A stretch of DNA of 64,000 bases from Riptortus pedestris. Lineage: Eukaryota; Arthropoda; Insecta; Hemiptera; Alydidae. Positions 13,676 through 25,687 of the stretch are shown here, piece after piece. Below the pieces are notes generated by a model. The model ran no database searches. It was not told the DNA's origin and saw only the letters and a list, made by a program, of their open reading frames with translations. Position 1 is the stretch's first letter, and each line of letters begins with the position of its first letter. Where the stretch lies: the NCBI GenBank assembly GCA_019009955.1, contig CM032231.1, positions 91,967,001 to 92,031,000 on the forward strand, given 5' to 3'. The position numbers and the translations under genes are program-made.

Positions 13676-14246
13676 TTTAGCAGTACTCAGGTCGTACTCA
13701 TGACGCAAGTTTTGAAAACTTTCCTCAAATATCCATCGGTCCTACCCATGGGATGACGAATAAGTCCGTCACGCAGGGGCTGTGTAATAAACCACATTAT
13801 TCTAAGCTAAAATACCAAATATTTTTTACAAGAGACCTTTATTATACAACATACACATAAATATGTTCTCGTGACCCCCCCCCCTCGTCTTAAGTTTTTG
13901 GACTACTTAAATTTGATTGATTGAGATAAAAATTATTCATTATAAATTACAGTCCTAGATATAGTTCTCAATCAAATAGAAAATAGTAGAATAGTTTTAA
14001 ATCAAATTAATGTGTTATATTCTGATATATTTCAGTTACTGTTTTTATTTCCGGCGAGAGTCGGGTTGCAGACCTATTTGTTTACATTTCAGACGCTTCC
14101 CGCCAGGGGGGAAAAGATTTCTTATTATCGTTTGTATTTATTCACTTAACATTCAAGGTGGTGTTGTGTTACCAGTATGTAGATTTATCTATTATTACAC
14201 TTCGCGAGGGAAATCTGCTTAGTTTACGCAGCCCCTGCGTGACGGA
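13676..14246 (-). mobile_element. chimeric Helentron-like element with inverted 5' ends
   Basis: The left 89 bases are a minus-oriented 3' end (TTAGCAG, CATGACGCAAGTTTTG, GATGACGAATAA) that has lost its hairpin. At 13765 the sequence switches to a plus-oriented 5' terminus (TCCGTCACGCAGGGGCTGTG). It then continues as minus-oriented B-type middle (CACATTATTCTAAGC ... GACCCCCC ... ATATTTCAGT ... GGGAAATCTGCTTAG) to a second 5' terminus, CAGCCCCTGCGTGACGGA, at 14246. Thus 13765-14246 is flanked by 5' termini in inverted orientation. Confidence 0.75.
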
Positions 14247-15280
14247 CATAAGTTTTATTTGATTTTTAAGCTTCGTAACTTCTTTCACACCCTTTCAAAT
14301 CTTGATGCAATTTATATGTCAACTTTAATCTGGAATGCTGAGCAATCCTGAAGCTGAGCTTGTGCAATCCTGAATGGGATTCTGGAATATCTTGCATACC
14401 TCAGATACCTCAAGACCCTCTCCAATAACATTTCAATCTAACTATTCATCAAGGGTTACAAGCAATTAGTCTAGTGGCGTAGCACTTGAATATCATGGGT
14501 TTAAATCGTGATACTTATATGTAACAATTATTTATTATTAAATGTCACTGCATTCATATACGTGATGTAAGTTGAGTCAGCGAAAATAGTGTAAGCGATT
14601 GACTAACCCTTGATAAACGAAATTAATATCTTAGTTAACCTTTCTAGCCAAGTACCTGGACAACTATTAATGAATAATTCTCTTAGAAATTATGGCACTG
14701 TCTGTTACCTAAGTAAATCTCAGCAAAGACAGATTTCTAAAACCTTTTCTGACCATAGGTCAATGATCATAAGCAACGAAGATCGTTCAATATTGTATAA
14801 GGAATATCGCGTCCTATATGCACATATAATAAAAAGGCGCAAGAAGAAGAGATTGCTCTTAACTGATCCAGTTATAAGAGTTCCATTAGGACTGTTAAAT
14901 TAGTTCGGGATTATTAAATTGGGACCGGGTATCCTATATTAGATGAGTTTAAATTCAGACTCACGTGAAAGGTTCGTCAAGCAGGGGCTGCTTATAATAA
15001 TCTGTTTTCCATTGTAAAAATAACCTCATGAATAACTTACACGGACGACGTTAGAGGGTCATTTTTACACAAATCCAATTCCATGTTCCTCCTTCAGAAT
15101 GGGCCTCAGGTAAACAGTGTATCGTTTCATAATTTTTTTTTAAAAAGACATATTCTATAGCTTATTTTGAAAATCAAATAACTAGGCGCTTGCTCACGAC
15201 TCAAAACTAAAATGTAAAAAACAACTCCAAAAATATTTAATTTTTTAAAATTTATTCAGGGATGGTCACATATACAAAAG
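14247..15280. other. no gene recognised; tRNA-like remnant and orphan frame
   Basis: A SINE- or tRNA-like B-box relic (GGGTTTAAATCGTGAT) lies near 14500. A 97-codon open frame at 14610-14903 is Lys/Arg-rich near its end, matches nothing I recognise, and is not called. Confidence 0.35.
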
Positions 15281-15929
15281 TCCGTCACGGAGGGGCTGCG
15301 TAAACTAAGCAGATTTCCCACGTGAAGTTTTACAATAGAGAAATCTGCCTAATAACAACTGCAGTAGTAAGAAACCTCTAAACCTAAAACATTATTTAGG
15401 GCGTAATAACCCAGTAGTTTCTAGCCCCAAAAAACAGTTAACCTAACCTCTAAACCTATTCACGAGGGACGAATAGTTTTGGAAACGGCCACCAGAGCTC
15501 TCGGCGGAAAGTCCGAACATAGCCTACTGGCGACCACACACAGAATACAAATGCAAATATCTCGGTTAATATTCAAGATACAGAATAAATGTATAGAACA
15601 ATATTTATAGTAAATTTGCAATAAGATTTATTCTATACAATTTTTCGATCCGACGCATAATAACGGAGATATTTTGAATTTTCAAAAATCCCCCCTTTAA
15701 AACCATACTTATAGTAAATTAAATTTACTATAAATATTGTTTTATACATTTATTCTCTATCTTGAATACTAACCGAGATATTTGTATTTTTATTAATTGT
15801 GGGGCGAATTTCCCCCCAAAAGCTAGTTCAGCCTTTTGCTGTAACTGTTGGGCTCTTGTATGGAGATTTCTCTATTGTATAACTTCACGTGGGAAATCTG
15901 CTTAGTTTATGCAGCCACTGCGTGACGGA
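15281..15929. mobile_element. head-to-head Helentron-like chimera
   Basis: The left half is a plus-oriented 5' end of the long variant (TCCGTCACGGAGGGGCTGCG, AACAACTGCAGTAGTA, down to about 15705). It switches at the near-palindrome TATAGTAAATTAAATTTACT to a minus-oriented 5' half. That half ends in CACGTGGGAAATCTGCTTAG and GCAGCCACTGCGTGACGGA. Neither the 3' hairpin nor the central microsatellite is present. Confidence 0.8.
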
Positions 15930-16493
15930 CTTTTTCTTTATTAAAGGATTTATGAGTGCTAATAAGTATATAGTTTATAATTATTTTTTCGTTGAATAAA
16001 AAATTATGAATCATACAATCTTGGGTTATTTTTGTCATATTGCAAAACTGACAAAAGTGATACAGAAATCATATGCTGTGATTTCCTCCTGGAATTTCTG
16101 TTAGCTATACCTTCCTAAGACGTGGGATGCAATAATTCTAATTCCTATCCTGTTAGTGGTTGAACTGTATGCATAATATCTTCCTTGTTAGCCTCAAATA
16201 CATCTACAAATTAAAAACTCTTATCTTTTCTATTCGTTCCATCAAAGGAGATTTATTTTATTTTTTTTTTCCTTTTCTTATAGTCCCCCCTCCTCCCCAT
16301 CCCCTCCTCCCTTTGTATATATTTACTACTTCTCAAATGAAACGTAAATATCTAGTACCATTCAAGAAGTCTAAATGTTAAACCGATTTCGGTGTGCTTT
16401 CTTTTAAATATTTAAATAATGGATGTATGAAATGTTTTAATCATGATTTTGATTGGATAAGAATAGTTTTATACTTGCAACACTTTAAAAAAG
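15930..16493. other. no gene recognised
   Basis: Unassigned AT-rich DNA with a short T-run and a CCCC-rich patch near 16285-16312. Confidence 0.45.
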
Positions 16494-17084
16494 TCCATCA
16501 CGCAGGGGCTGCTTAAACTAAGCAGATTTCCCACGTAAAGATTATTGTAAATCTTTACATAAAGAGAAACATAAAGAGAGGCGAGCAGTTAAGGAAACGG
16601 CAGAACTAGCTTTTGGCGGGAAAGTCACTCTCGTCCATTAGCCGCCCAGATTTAATAAAAATATCTCGGTTAATATTCAAAATAGACAATAAATAATGTA
16701 TATAACAATATTTATAGTAAATTTAATTTGCAATAAGATTGATTCTGTACAATTTTTCGATCCGGCGTATAGTAACGGAGATATTTTGAATTTTCGAAAA
16801 TCCTCCCCTCTAAACCCCCCCCTCCCTCCCACTGGTCCGATTTCAGCCATTAACGAACTCGATCTTTCTTTTTACATAAGACGATTAAATATCTAAATAT
16901 CGAGTTTGGTAACAAAAATTGCGACCTCTAGAGCGTTAACAGATATATATATATCTACAATTTTGAACGGACCTCATTTTCGTCATCAACTAGGTAGGAT
17001 CGATGTACATTTGAAGAAAAAGTTCGAAAATTCCGTCGTGAGTACGACCTCAATAGCTGATTTCCCTTAAGGGAAATCTGCTAA
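16494..17084 (+). mobile_element. Helentron-like element, full length
   Basis: It begins TCCATCACGCAGGGGCTGC, with AGCAGATTTCCCACG next and then the core (TATCTCGGTTAATATTC ... GATATTTTGAATTTTCGAAA ... GTCCGATTTCAGCC). The microsatellite is short here, (TA)7 at about 16942. The 3' end is CAATAGCTGATTTCCCTTAA, GGGAAATCTGCTAA. Both termini and the perfect hairpin are intact. Confidence 0.85.
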
Positions 17085-17812
17085 AATTATCATAGATACA
17101 TAAGTAGTGCATTTCACATCCTATTTAGGCCGATTCTAATGCAGAAACCTCATTGAAGGACCTTGAAATATCAATGCATAATTATAAGATCATTGCTTTA
17201 ATAATGGACTTGAAACTTAGTAATAAAGCCCTTATCTCCATGTTTCCAACGAAACGAACCTCCATTAAAATTTAATGAACAAAGTTCGAGAGGAATGTAG
17301 ATAGCTATTCTACAAAGTTGTATGCACTGATTAATTTATGACGAACTTATACAAAAGGTGTAAACGAGGCGAAAATAAAATTCATTGGAGGGCGTTCATC
17401 AACAGGAACCTAAACAATATTCAATACAATACTCTTGGCCTATCTTCCTCTCGCGTTCATTTTCTATGTTCAAAAGTTGTTTAACCGACAATCTATTTAA
17501 ACTTGATGGATATCATTGTTTATTTTTTTGTGGACACAATATAAAAAAAGTTCAAAAAATTTAAATTTAGATAACATTCACTAGCAATACACAGAAGAGT
17601 AATTCTTGCCATTGCACTAATAATGCGCATATTTCTAGTGGTTCCATTGTATATAATGCTTAAGGTTTTATTTTAAATAAAATAAAAAATTAACAAAGTG
17701 GTTATTTCATTGAGCAATATTCACCATTGAGTTTTCATTAATAAATAATAACTTTTAATCGCTTAAACCATCTTCATCCATAATAATTAACTACATTCTA
17801 TTTTTATTGCAG
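17085..17812. other. probable intron sequence
   Basis: Nothing recognisable apart from the splice acceptor region immediately before 17813 (TTTTTATTGCAG). Confidence 0.5.
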
Positions 17813-17944
17813 GAGCAAAAGGGTGTTGTAAATCGAGCAGGAGGTCTGCAATACTCACCCCAAGATTTGGCAGAGTATGTGTTTTGGACTGGAGACGAGC
17901 GAGGTGCAACAGCAGCTGTTGAAGAATTCATACAGGACGGGACT
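17813..17944 (+). CDS. exon of the plus-strand unknown gene (44 codons)
   Basis: Acceptor ...TTTTTATTGCAG, donor ACT|GTAAGG, phase 0 at both ends. It encodes EQKGVVNRAGG, then YSPQDLAEYVFWTGDERG and a helical acidic end (AVEEFIQDGT). Codon use and the conserved-looking aromatic/acidic pattern make it clearly exon-like. Confidence 0.85.
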
Positions 17945-20900
17945 GTAAGGAATGACTCTATGAACAATAAATAGTATCAATTATAAAGTAAACACTTCAC
18001 GGAATGGTAAAAGAACAGTTTCTACAAAACAGGTTTATAAGCAACGAACTTTGTTCCTTGCAAAATACGAAGCAGAATTATGTAAAAATATTCAATACTA
18101 ATAATGCTTAATGTTTTAGTGGTTTCAAATGTAATTAAGAATATATGTCACGGTAAAGTCTTTAGGTTACTTGAGTGTTAACTATAATGATTTAAAATAC
18201 TAGATTCTGATAATTATAAATCAAAATTAACATAAAAACTGTTATATAACCAGAAGCATTCCCGCCCATATCTAGTTAATCCCTATCTAGTTAACTCAAT
18301 ACTTAGTTGCCAAACTTGTTGTAAGCCACAGATCTTGTGCAACTGGAGCAAACCTCAAGACAGAACCAGCCCGATATTCCAATTACTTATCATCAGCCCA
18401 TATAACGTATACAGTATGAGGCTGTTATATGGTAACACCCAGTTCGTTGAATTCTGGGGATTTTCATTTCTAAGGAAAGATTAAACACAGACATAATGGA
18501 CTAACGTTCCTTGTGTAAATCAGAAATTGTATTCCCTGAAATTGCCTTTCGAGCTGCCGTGTACGTACGCAAAGCAGCATTGTGCATTCATAATTTAATC
18601 ATTTTTAATTTGAAGAACAAATGTTTGTTCCTTTTATTCAATGTCCACATTAATTCCCACCTTTAATTCTTCCCGGAATAATAAAAAAAAACCACATAGG
18701 CTGTCAGTTGAAGTCGGTTCTTTTCTTCCGTCTTGCTTTTCACTGTTTCTCTAATTCTTTTTAAAAAGTCCTTTCAATATATTCATTCCTTATTTTACAT
18801 ATTTATGAATGCCTGTGGAATAAAACATTTTTTTTTATATAAATTGTTATACTTATTATTGTAGTTAATTATAGATTTAGTGGCTCTTATCTTCTTCCTA
18901 AGTGTTTGCATTATAGTCATTAAGACATTTTTGCAATAATTATTCAAAAACCCACAAGAATAACAGTGCCAATCAAGCATCCTTCGTTTTAGCTCTTGAT
19001 TTATTGTTTACAAAAGATAACTAGTTCTATTATAGTTGCAGGCAGCTACGAGATGTAATAGGACGCCAGATCAAGTAATACAGTCGTCAATTCAAGAGTA
19101 AATAAGTTCATTTTTAAATAATGGAGTCCGACATAAATAATATAATTTACTTCCACATCTAATTAATAGGTTTCCGATATTATATTGCAATACATCAGTT
19201 TATGTTTATCTGAAAGAAAAAGGATTTTTTGAAGTTATATCTTTAAAAATCAGTGGCTCTTCCCTTCTTCCTAAGTATTGGCATTATAGTCATTAAGACA
19301 TTTTTGCAATAATTATTCAAAATTACACAAGAATAACAGTGCCAATCGAGAATCCTTCTTGTTACCTCTAGTATTAAGACAACAAAAAATCTCAGCGAGG
19401 CTTGATTTATTGTTTACAACAGAGTAATCATGCCATTACTGACGCAAACATGCGATTTGCAAGATCCGGAAAAGTTCTTATAATAGCGCTGTTACTTATC
19501 TAATTATTGTTCACATTTATAATAGTGCTTGAAGAAAATTAGCTTTAGAATTATAGTATTCAGTCGAAAGTAGCTATTCAGGTTAGTAACTTGAAAAAGT
19601 TTCACTAAAATTCTTTGAAATATAGCCAGTTTGAATCTCAAAATTTGATATGTGAATATATATTTACATTTATCCACTCTCTAGTGTTCGCAAACTTTGA
19701 GATATTCAAACCATACTTCATGATATAAACTTTTATTCGGAAAAAAAAAGATCAGCTTTGTTAGTGGTCAGATTCGGCTTTGGAGGGGGGGTGGGGATCG
19801 AAAAATGATATATCACCAATCTTCATGTAAATTTTAGTTTCTAAAACTTTGATATATTGCATTTTTCACATTAACTGTTAACGAGATACGGGCGATTTTA
19901 GTGATTTTAGCGGGTTTCTTCAGAAAAACTAGCTACTGAAGTTACTCACATAACAAAATTTCACAAAAATTCCCTCAAATCTTCACCAAATCTAAAGTGC
20001 AAACTGCGAGTAAAAATTAAGTATAACGTTTAATCTATCTATAATAGAAGGACTATAGCCATATTGATTTGGTACACCTAGAGTTGTGATTACGATTCTC
20101 ACCTGTGAAATAGGAATTTATTTAGTGAAGACACATTAAATAAGATCCCACACTTGCAGAAACCGATGATAACCTATAGATAACCCACCCAAATTCGTCT
20201 TAGACACATAAACTAGACGTTAATAACATATCTGTAAACATGTAGTTCAATCAATTATAGTTTGTATGGTGAGAGATAGGGTTTTTATTTCATTTTATTT
20301 ATGAAGTTATTAATAAAGTTTCATCTAAAATATATCCAATTACTTTTAAGTTATTTTTTGTCGGTCTCATTAGACCATTATTTTGTTTTGCTGATGTAGC
20401 TCTTTTTTTTCAAAAGTATTTAATAGGCTTAGTATTTTAGTAGTTCTTTTTTTAGGTAATTCTACCAGGTACTAAATGTGCTATTGTACCTGTCCTGTAT
20501 ACCTGTCAACATAGATTTAGCTTAATCTGATATTATTTAACATTCTGCTAGTTAATATTTTCAGAGACCAAAATCTTAAGATAGTCGTGTTTCATTTCTG
20601 TATTGTTATTGTTCCTAGACATTAATATGGTTTTAATAATGAAACTGGAATATACACCCTTTATTCTAGGCACCATAGAAAAACCTATAATTACGCAGAT
20701 CCTGTGTGAAAGACATAACTTATAAACAGCTTTATCTAGGCTACATGCGATTGCGTTGGTTCAATGAGCTACAGGCCTTGCAAGTCCTGCCGTGAACTTA
20801 AACCAATTGGTACTTTCGGCCGAACGAATAGCCTGTCTGGGACTCAATAACCTCCCATTCCTCCCCCACGGTCGTCCAGTAGCCTCAGTCCCTCCTTAAG

Positions 20901-23900
20901 GCCTCCCCGTTGTAGAACATGCCATTGAATAGCACAGAAAATGGCAGTCACCATTCATTATCATCTTACTCTAATACTCTATCTATACTATTCTCTCACA
21001 GCTCCAAATATATTTCTCAGAGCGCTTTTCCCCCTGACAAGGAGTACTCCCCGGTTTTTCTTGGCGTGAGCCCAAGTTATAAAGGCAAAGATAACTTTAG
21101 GTTAGGTCCGATGGCCATTTTATATATTTGCCTTCGGTAGATACTCATAAAGTGAGATATTATAGCTCTCCAAAATCATATATCTCTGGCTCTTAAACGT
21201 GCTCCAACAAAAGGAATCAAACTCCCACGACTCGAACAGACCACAAATCATCTCCGCCCCCGTCTAGAGGTTTTCATATGCCGACTTAATATTTTTCATA
21301 CGTATTTCAATATCTTTATCTTAAGCTTCAACACTAGCTTAAGTGCGAGTTTTTTCATTCTCCTACGTCTTATTAAATACAAAATCACAAAATAGTCTGT
21401 AACGCGGGGGCTGAGTAAACTAAGCAGATTTCCCACGTGCTGGTATGTCACAGTAGTGAACTCATCTCACCACATTCTATTTCTACGTATAAAATCGATG
21501 AGTAACTAAAAACAAGAAATCACGAATAACTCGGTTAACATTTGAGTTAGTAAAAAAATGCAAAGTACAACATAGTCCATAAATAATTTAACAAGATTAA
21601 TTCTATAACATTTTACATTCCGACTCATAATAATGGACTTATTTTGAATTGAAATTGAAAAAATGCGACCTAACAAACAAGTGTGTATATATATATATAT
21701 ATATAATTTTAAACGAACCTCATTACCGTCATTTCCTAGGCAGGATCTATGGAAAATTATGGATTTTTTCCCCATGGTAAATCTGCTATGATGGTATTGT
21801 AGACCTAACTTGAATTTTAATGTGGTTGTATATATGTAGAGACTTCAATATCGGTTTCTGTCTAATCAATGGACATTCTTACAACCTTTAATTTTCGTTC
21901 CAACGCTTAAAAGTTGGTAGGGTCTAAACAGATGCGGTATTGCATACAACTTCTTGGGGGCTAATATGTTTGAACACATATGAAGGACTGAAACACTAAC
22001 TTTTTTTAATTTTTAATAGTTTGATACAACTATTTGAATGACTATTCTTGGGGTTTTGAAAGCCCCCATCTGATTATCCAGCATTCCTCTTATATTTCAA
22101 TTTACATAATATGTTTCTGCATTGTTTCAGCTTAGCCGAGAGGATGCCATAAGCTTTCTGGAAGAAATTAAGCGAGATTTAGAAATGATCAGGGCTCAGT
22201 ATCTTCAACACGAAGAAGAGAGCTCATACAACAACAATAGGAAACAGGTAAACTTATACTTACTTGAGTTGTAATTTGAAAGTTAATACAATTTCACTTA
22301 GCTCCTCTAAAATATTTGTAGGTTTACGAGGGGTAATTGAGATCCTAGTCTTAAAACCTTAAAAAGTATTTCAGACAAAAAAAAGGTATAAGGTCTCAAG
22401 TCAGTTGTCTTTATTATCCTTTTCCCAATAGAAGAAGTTTCACCCGCAAGGGTATTAACAATGGTTCAAAATTATTCCACAGTAGAATAAAAAATGCATA
22501 TAACACACAGTCATAAACCCAATGGTAATTTGTCAGCAATATATTATATACAAAAGATAAAATATTGACGACAAATTACTACTGGGTTTAAGGCTGTGTA
22601 TTATATGAATTTGTTATTCTTCTACGGAGAATTAATGTTGTACAGACTAAGATGAATAATTTTGAATCATTGTAATGCCCAGGAGGCCGAAACGTCTGCT
22701 ATTGGAAAAAAAGTTAATAAAAGTAGCTGACTTGAGACCTTAAGATCCCTTTTTAGCCTGAAATACTTTAATTGGTCTCAGTAAGGGTTAGATGCAATTA
22801 TATTTAAAAAGTATTTTTTTTAATACAAGTGCAATTGTGCTAGTATGAAAATTCCTACTCCGCTCCATAATTTGTTATTGAGAAACTAATGGAACGTGGG
22901 AAATATTGAAACATACTAACGTCGCTGTTATAATTAAGGTTCTTAAGTTTGTGTACGTGCAAAATAAATCACAGCTAATTTAACCACAACACAGAGTGCT
23001 ATTTTGAAATTGTCCATGACTTCACTAAGAAACGAAGAATAAACATAAAAAATATTGTCCCCAATATAATTTCAGTATCAGGATCAATAAAAAGGTCTTG
23101 TCTCTCTACTATTGTTTGAATTTATACAAAGTGCACTTTCAGAGTCAGCATTTCATCGGCAATGCCTGCTGGCAAACCAAAACCTTAAGACTAAATAACA
23201 AACATAGCATGGCCAACAGTGTAAATGGTAAACAGTGTTTACACTGTTGGCCATGCTATTTTTGTTATTTGGCTTCAGGTTTTTTTTTTGTCAGCAGGCA
23301 CTGACGATGGAGCGCTGACTCTTAATGTGCACTTTCCATAAATTAAAACAATAGTAGAGAACAAGGCCTATTTATTTACCCTGTACAATTGGTTGCTCTA
23401 CTATCCAGCATATTCCAGAGATATTATTTCAGTATTACAAGTGTTTCATTTACTCCATAAAGTATGAATTGGTGGAGCAAGAAGCTAGAGGATGTTTGAC
23501 TTAGTAATAGCCACAATGATTAAAGAAATTCATGTATTTTATGTATCATTTGATTAACCTAATGTACCAACTTTATTCGTGACCCTGTAGAAACTGAAGC
23601 CCCGAAGACACGAACCCTTTTAACTCTGTAGTAATTTTATTCACTTTTTTATCAATCATTACCTAATTCCATATTTAAACTTTTCATGCGACTTCAAAAA
23701 ACTAGTAGTTGTAGCCTAGGCTGAACTTAAACTAAAAGTGGTGATTTAAAGGATTAAAATTTGCGCATCTTCTTTAAAATGTGACCCATCGAAAGATGTT
23801 TTATAAACAGTCTTGTTGATGAAATGATTCCCTACAACAGCTGTTCTAGTACTTATCGCTAATGGGAATGTTTGAATTGGTTGAATTTTCAGTCCTCAAT

Positions 23901-25624
23901 GAACTCCCATATGGCATTTTATATCCCTAAACATGTCTAACTAAATTTCAACTCTTGTTTAAATATGATTTATACAAAGAATGTAATGTGAGAGGAAGTC
24001 TGAAGTATGTGCGAAATTCGCTTAGTTTAAGAGACCTCTCGTGAGAGACACGAGTTCGATTACCGACAGATAGTGATATTTCTGGTATATTTGAAAAATC
24101 TAATAATTATGCATTTGCAAAAAAGTATATTGTTACCAGAAAGACCTCCCGGTATTGAGGGACTGCATATCCAATGCTAGAAAATGAGAGCTGTTTTGAC
24201 ATTTCATTTCTATGTGGCTAGTCAGACAGCCAATGAAAAAAAAAATAAAAATAGTCCTATCAGATAATTTTATACTACAATTACAACTTTTAATATTTCA
24301 AACTTAACTAGATAATAAGAATATTACTATTATTGTTTATTTGATGTCGCTGCAATGGCTGTTCATCTTTTAACATGTTAGAATATAATTAGACTAGAAT
24401 CAGGTCAGAATCGAAAGGGTTTTTCCATGCGGTTCTACCCTATTCCCAAAAGGAATATTTTAGCATTCCATTAAGAGAAACTCACTTATATTTCTTAAAA
24501 GAAAATTCGCTGAGAAGCAATCATTCGATTTGTTTTTTTCATTCACAATGTTCTGGCTCAGTTTGATGTTTAATTATAATGGTAGAAATATTAAAACAGT
24601 AAATTACTATATTTTAAAGGTGTACATAGGCTAAGATTTATAAGAATGAGTGGTCGCAATTTCATGATAACGGAAATAATTGTATTAGAATATAAACCTA
24701 GTTTTTGTCAGGTTATGGCTATGCGACATGTCATTTTAGGATGCTAAGATACATGCATCTACTTATATCATAATTGTAAAATTAACGTTAATATTCATTC
24801 TATTTCATTTTTTGTATAACACTGTTTGTAGAATCCTTGAAACAAAGGGCTTTCCTTAAACGGAGAACATGCCATTCTAAATTCCTTATATGGATCATGG
24901 CTAAGTATAGACACGACAGGGATGGTATCAACATCTCCCCAAATTTATTTAGTATAACATTCTGCGAGCATCTTAGGAGGACGAGTAAAATATCATGTTA
25001 CGTGCATTATTTGTGTTGCCAATGGCTGTAAAGTGTGTTGATGGCCTTTTATGGGAACTTTAATAATGACGTTCTCAGTTGAGTCAGAGTATATTGATTT
25101 TATAGTTAAAATGACGTGCACTCTACGCCCTGCTCTAATGAGATAATGGATCCGGTAGAGATTATTGAATCAGGGCTGTGGGCCACTTCCCAACTTATAA
25201 CATAGCTCTCGTATATTATGTTATGAATGGATTATAAGAACGGAAGCCGAGGCAACTTACAGCTAAATGCTAAAATATTATTCTCCAAGTGTTGTACCCT
25301 AAGCTTTCTTATTATCAATTAACAATTTAATGGTGAAAATACCTGCTCTATGAGCTTATGCTTAGACAGGGTGAATTTCGAAAATTCGAAATATCTCTTT
25401 TATTATCGATTATTATTTATCGAAACTTTTTATAGAACCAATCTTATTGCAAATTTAATGTTCTATAAATGTTGCTATTTACGTTTTTTCATTATCCCAG
25501 TTTTTAGCAGATTTCCTTTATGGGAAATCAGCTATTGCGATCATACTCATGACGCGATTTTCGAAAAATTTCTTCAAATGTCCATCGATCCTACTCAGAG
25601 ATGAGGAAAATGAGGTCCATTCAA

Positions 25625-25687
<63 letters not shown>

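Larger units (their letters stand above)
17945..22130 (+). other. intron with small duplications and repeats
   Basis: A segment of about 110 bp at 18876-18987 is repeated at 19253-19360 in direct orientation (both contain TTATAGTCATTAAGACATTT and AACAGTGCCAATC). A weaker partner of each follows (TTGATTTATTGTTTACAA at 18995 and 19402). Near 20690 is a worn minus-oriented Helentron 5' end (TTACGCAGATCCTGTGTGAA). 20700-21390 holds short frames of uncertain origin, perhaps transposon remnants. Confidence 0.5.

Noticed and set aside
20919..21140. A 73-codon frame of serine-rich composition
   Set aside because: No known motif and no splice support. It may be part of an unrecognised transposon, but I cannot support a call.
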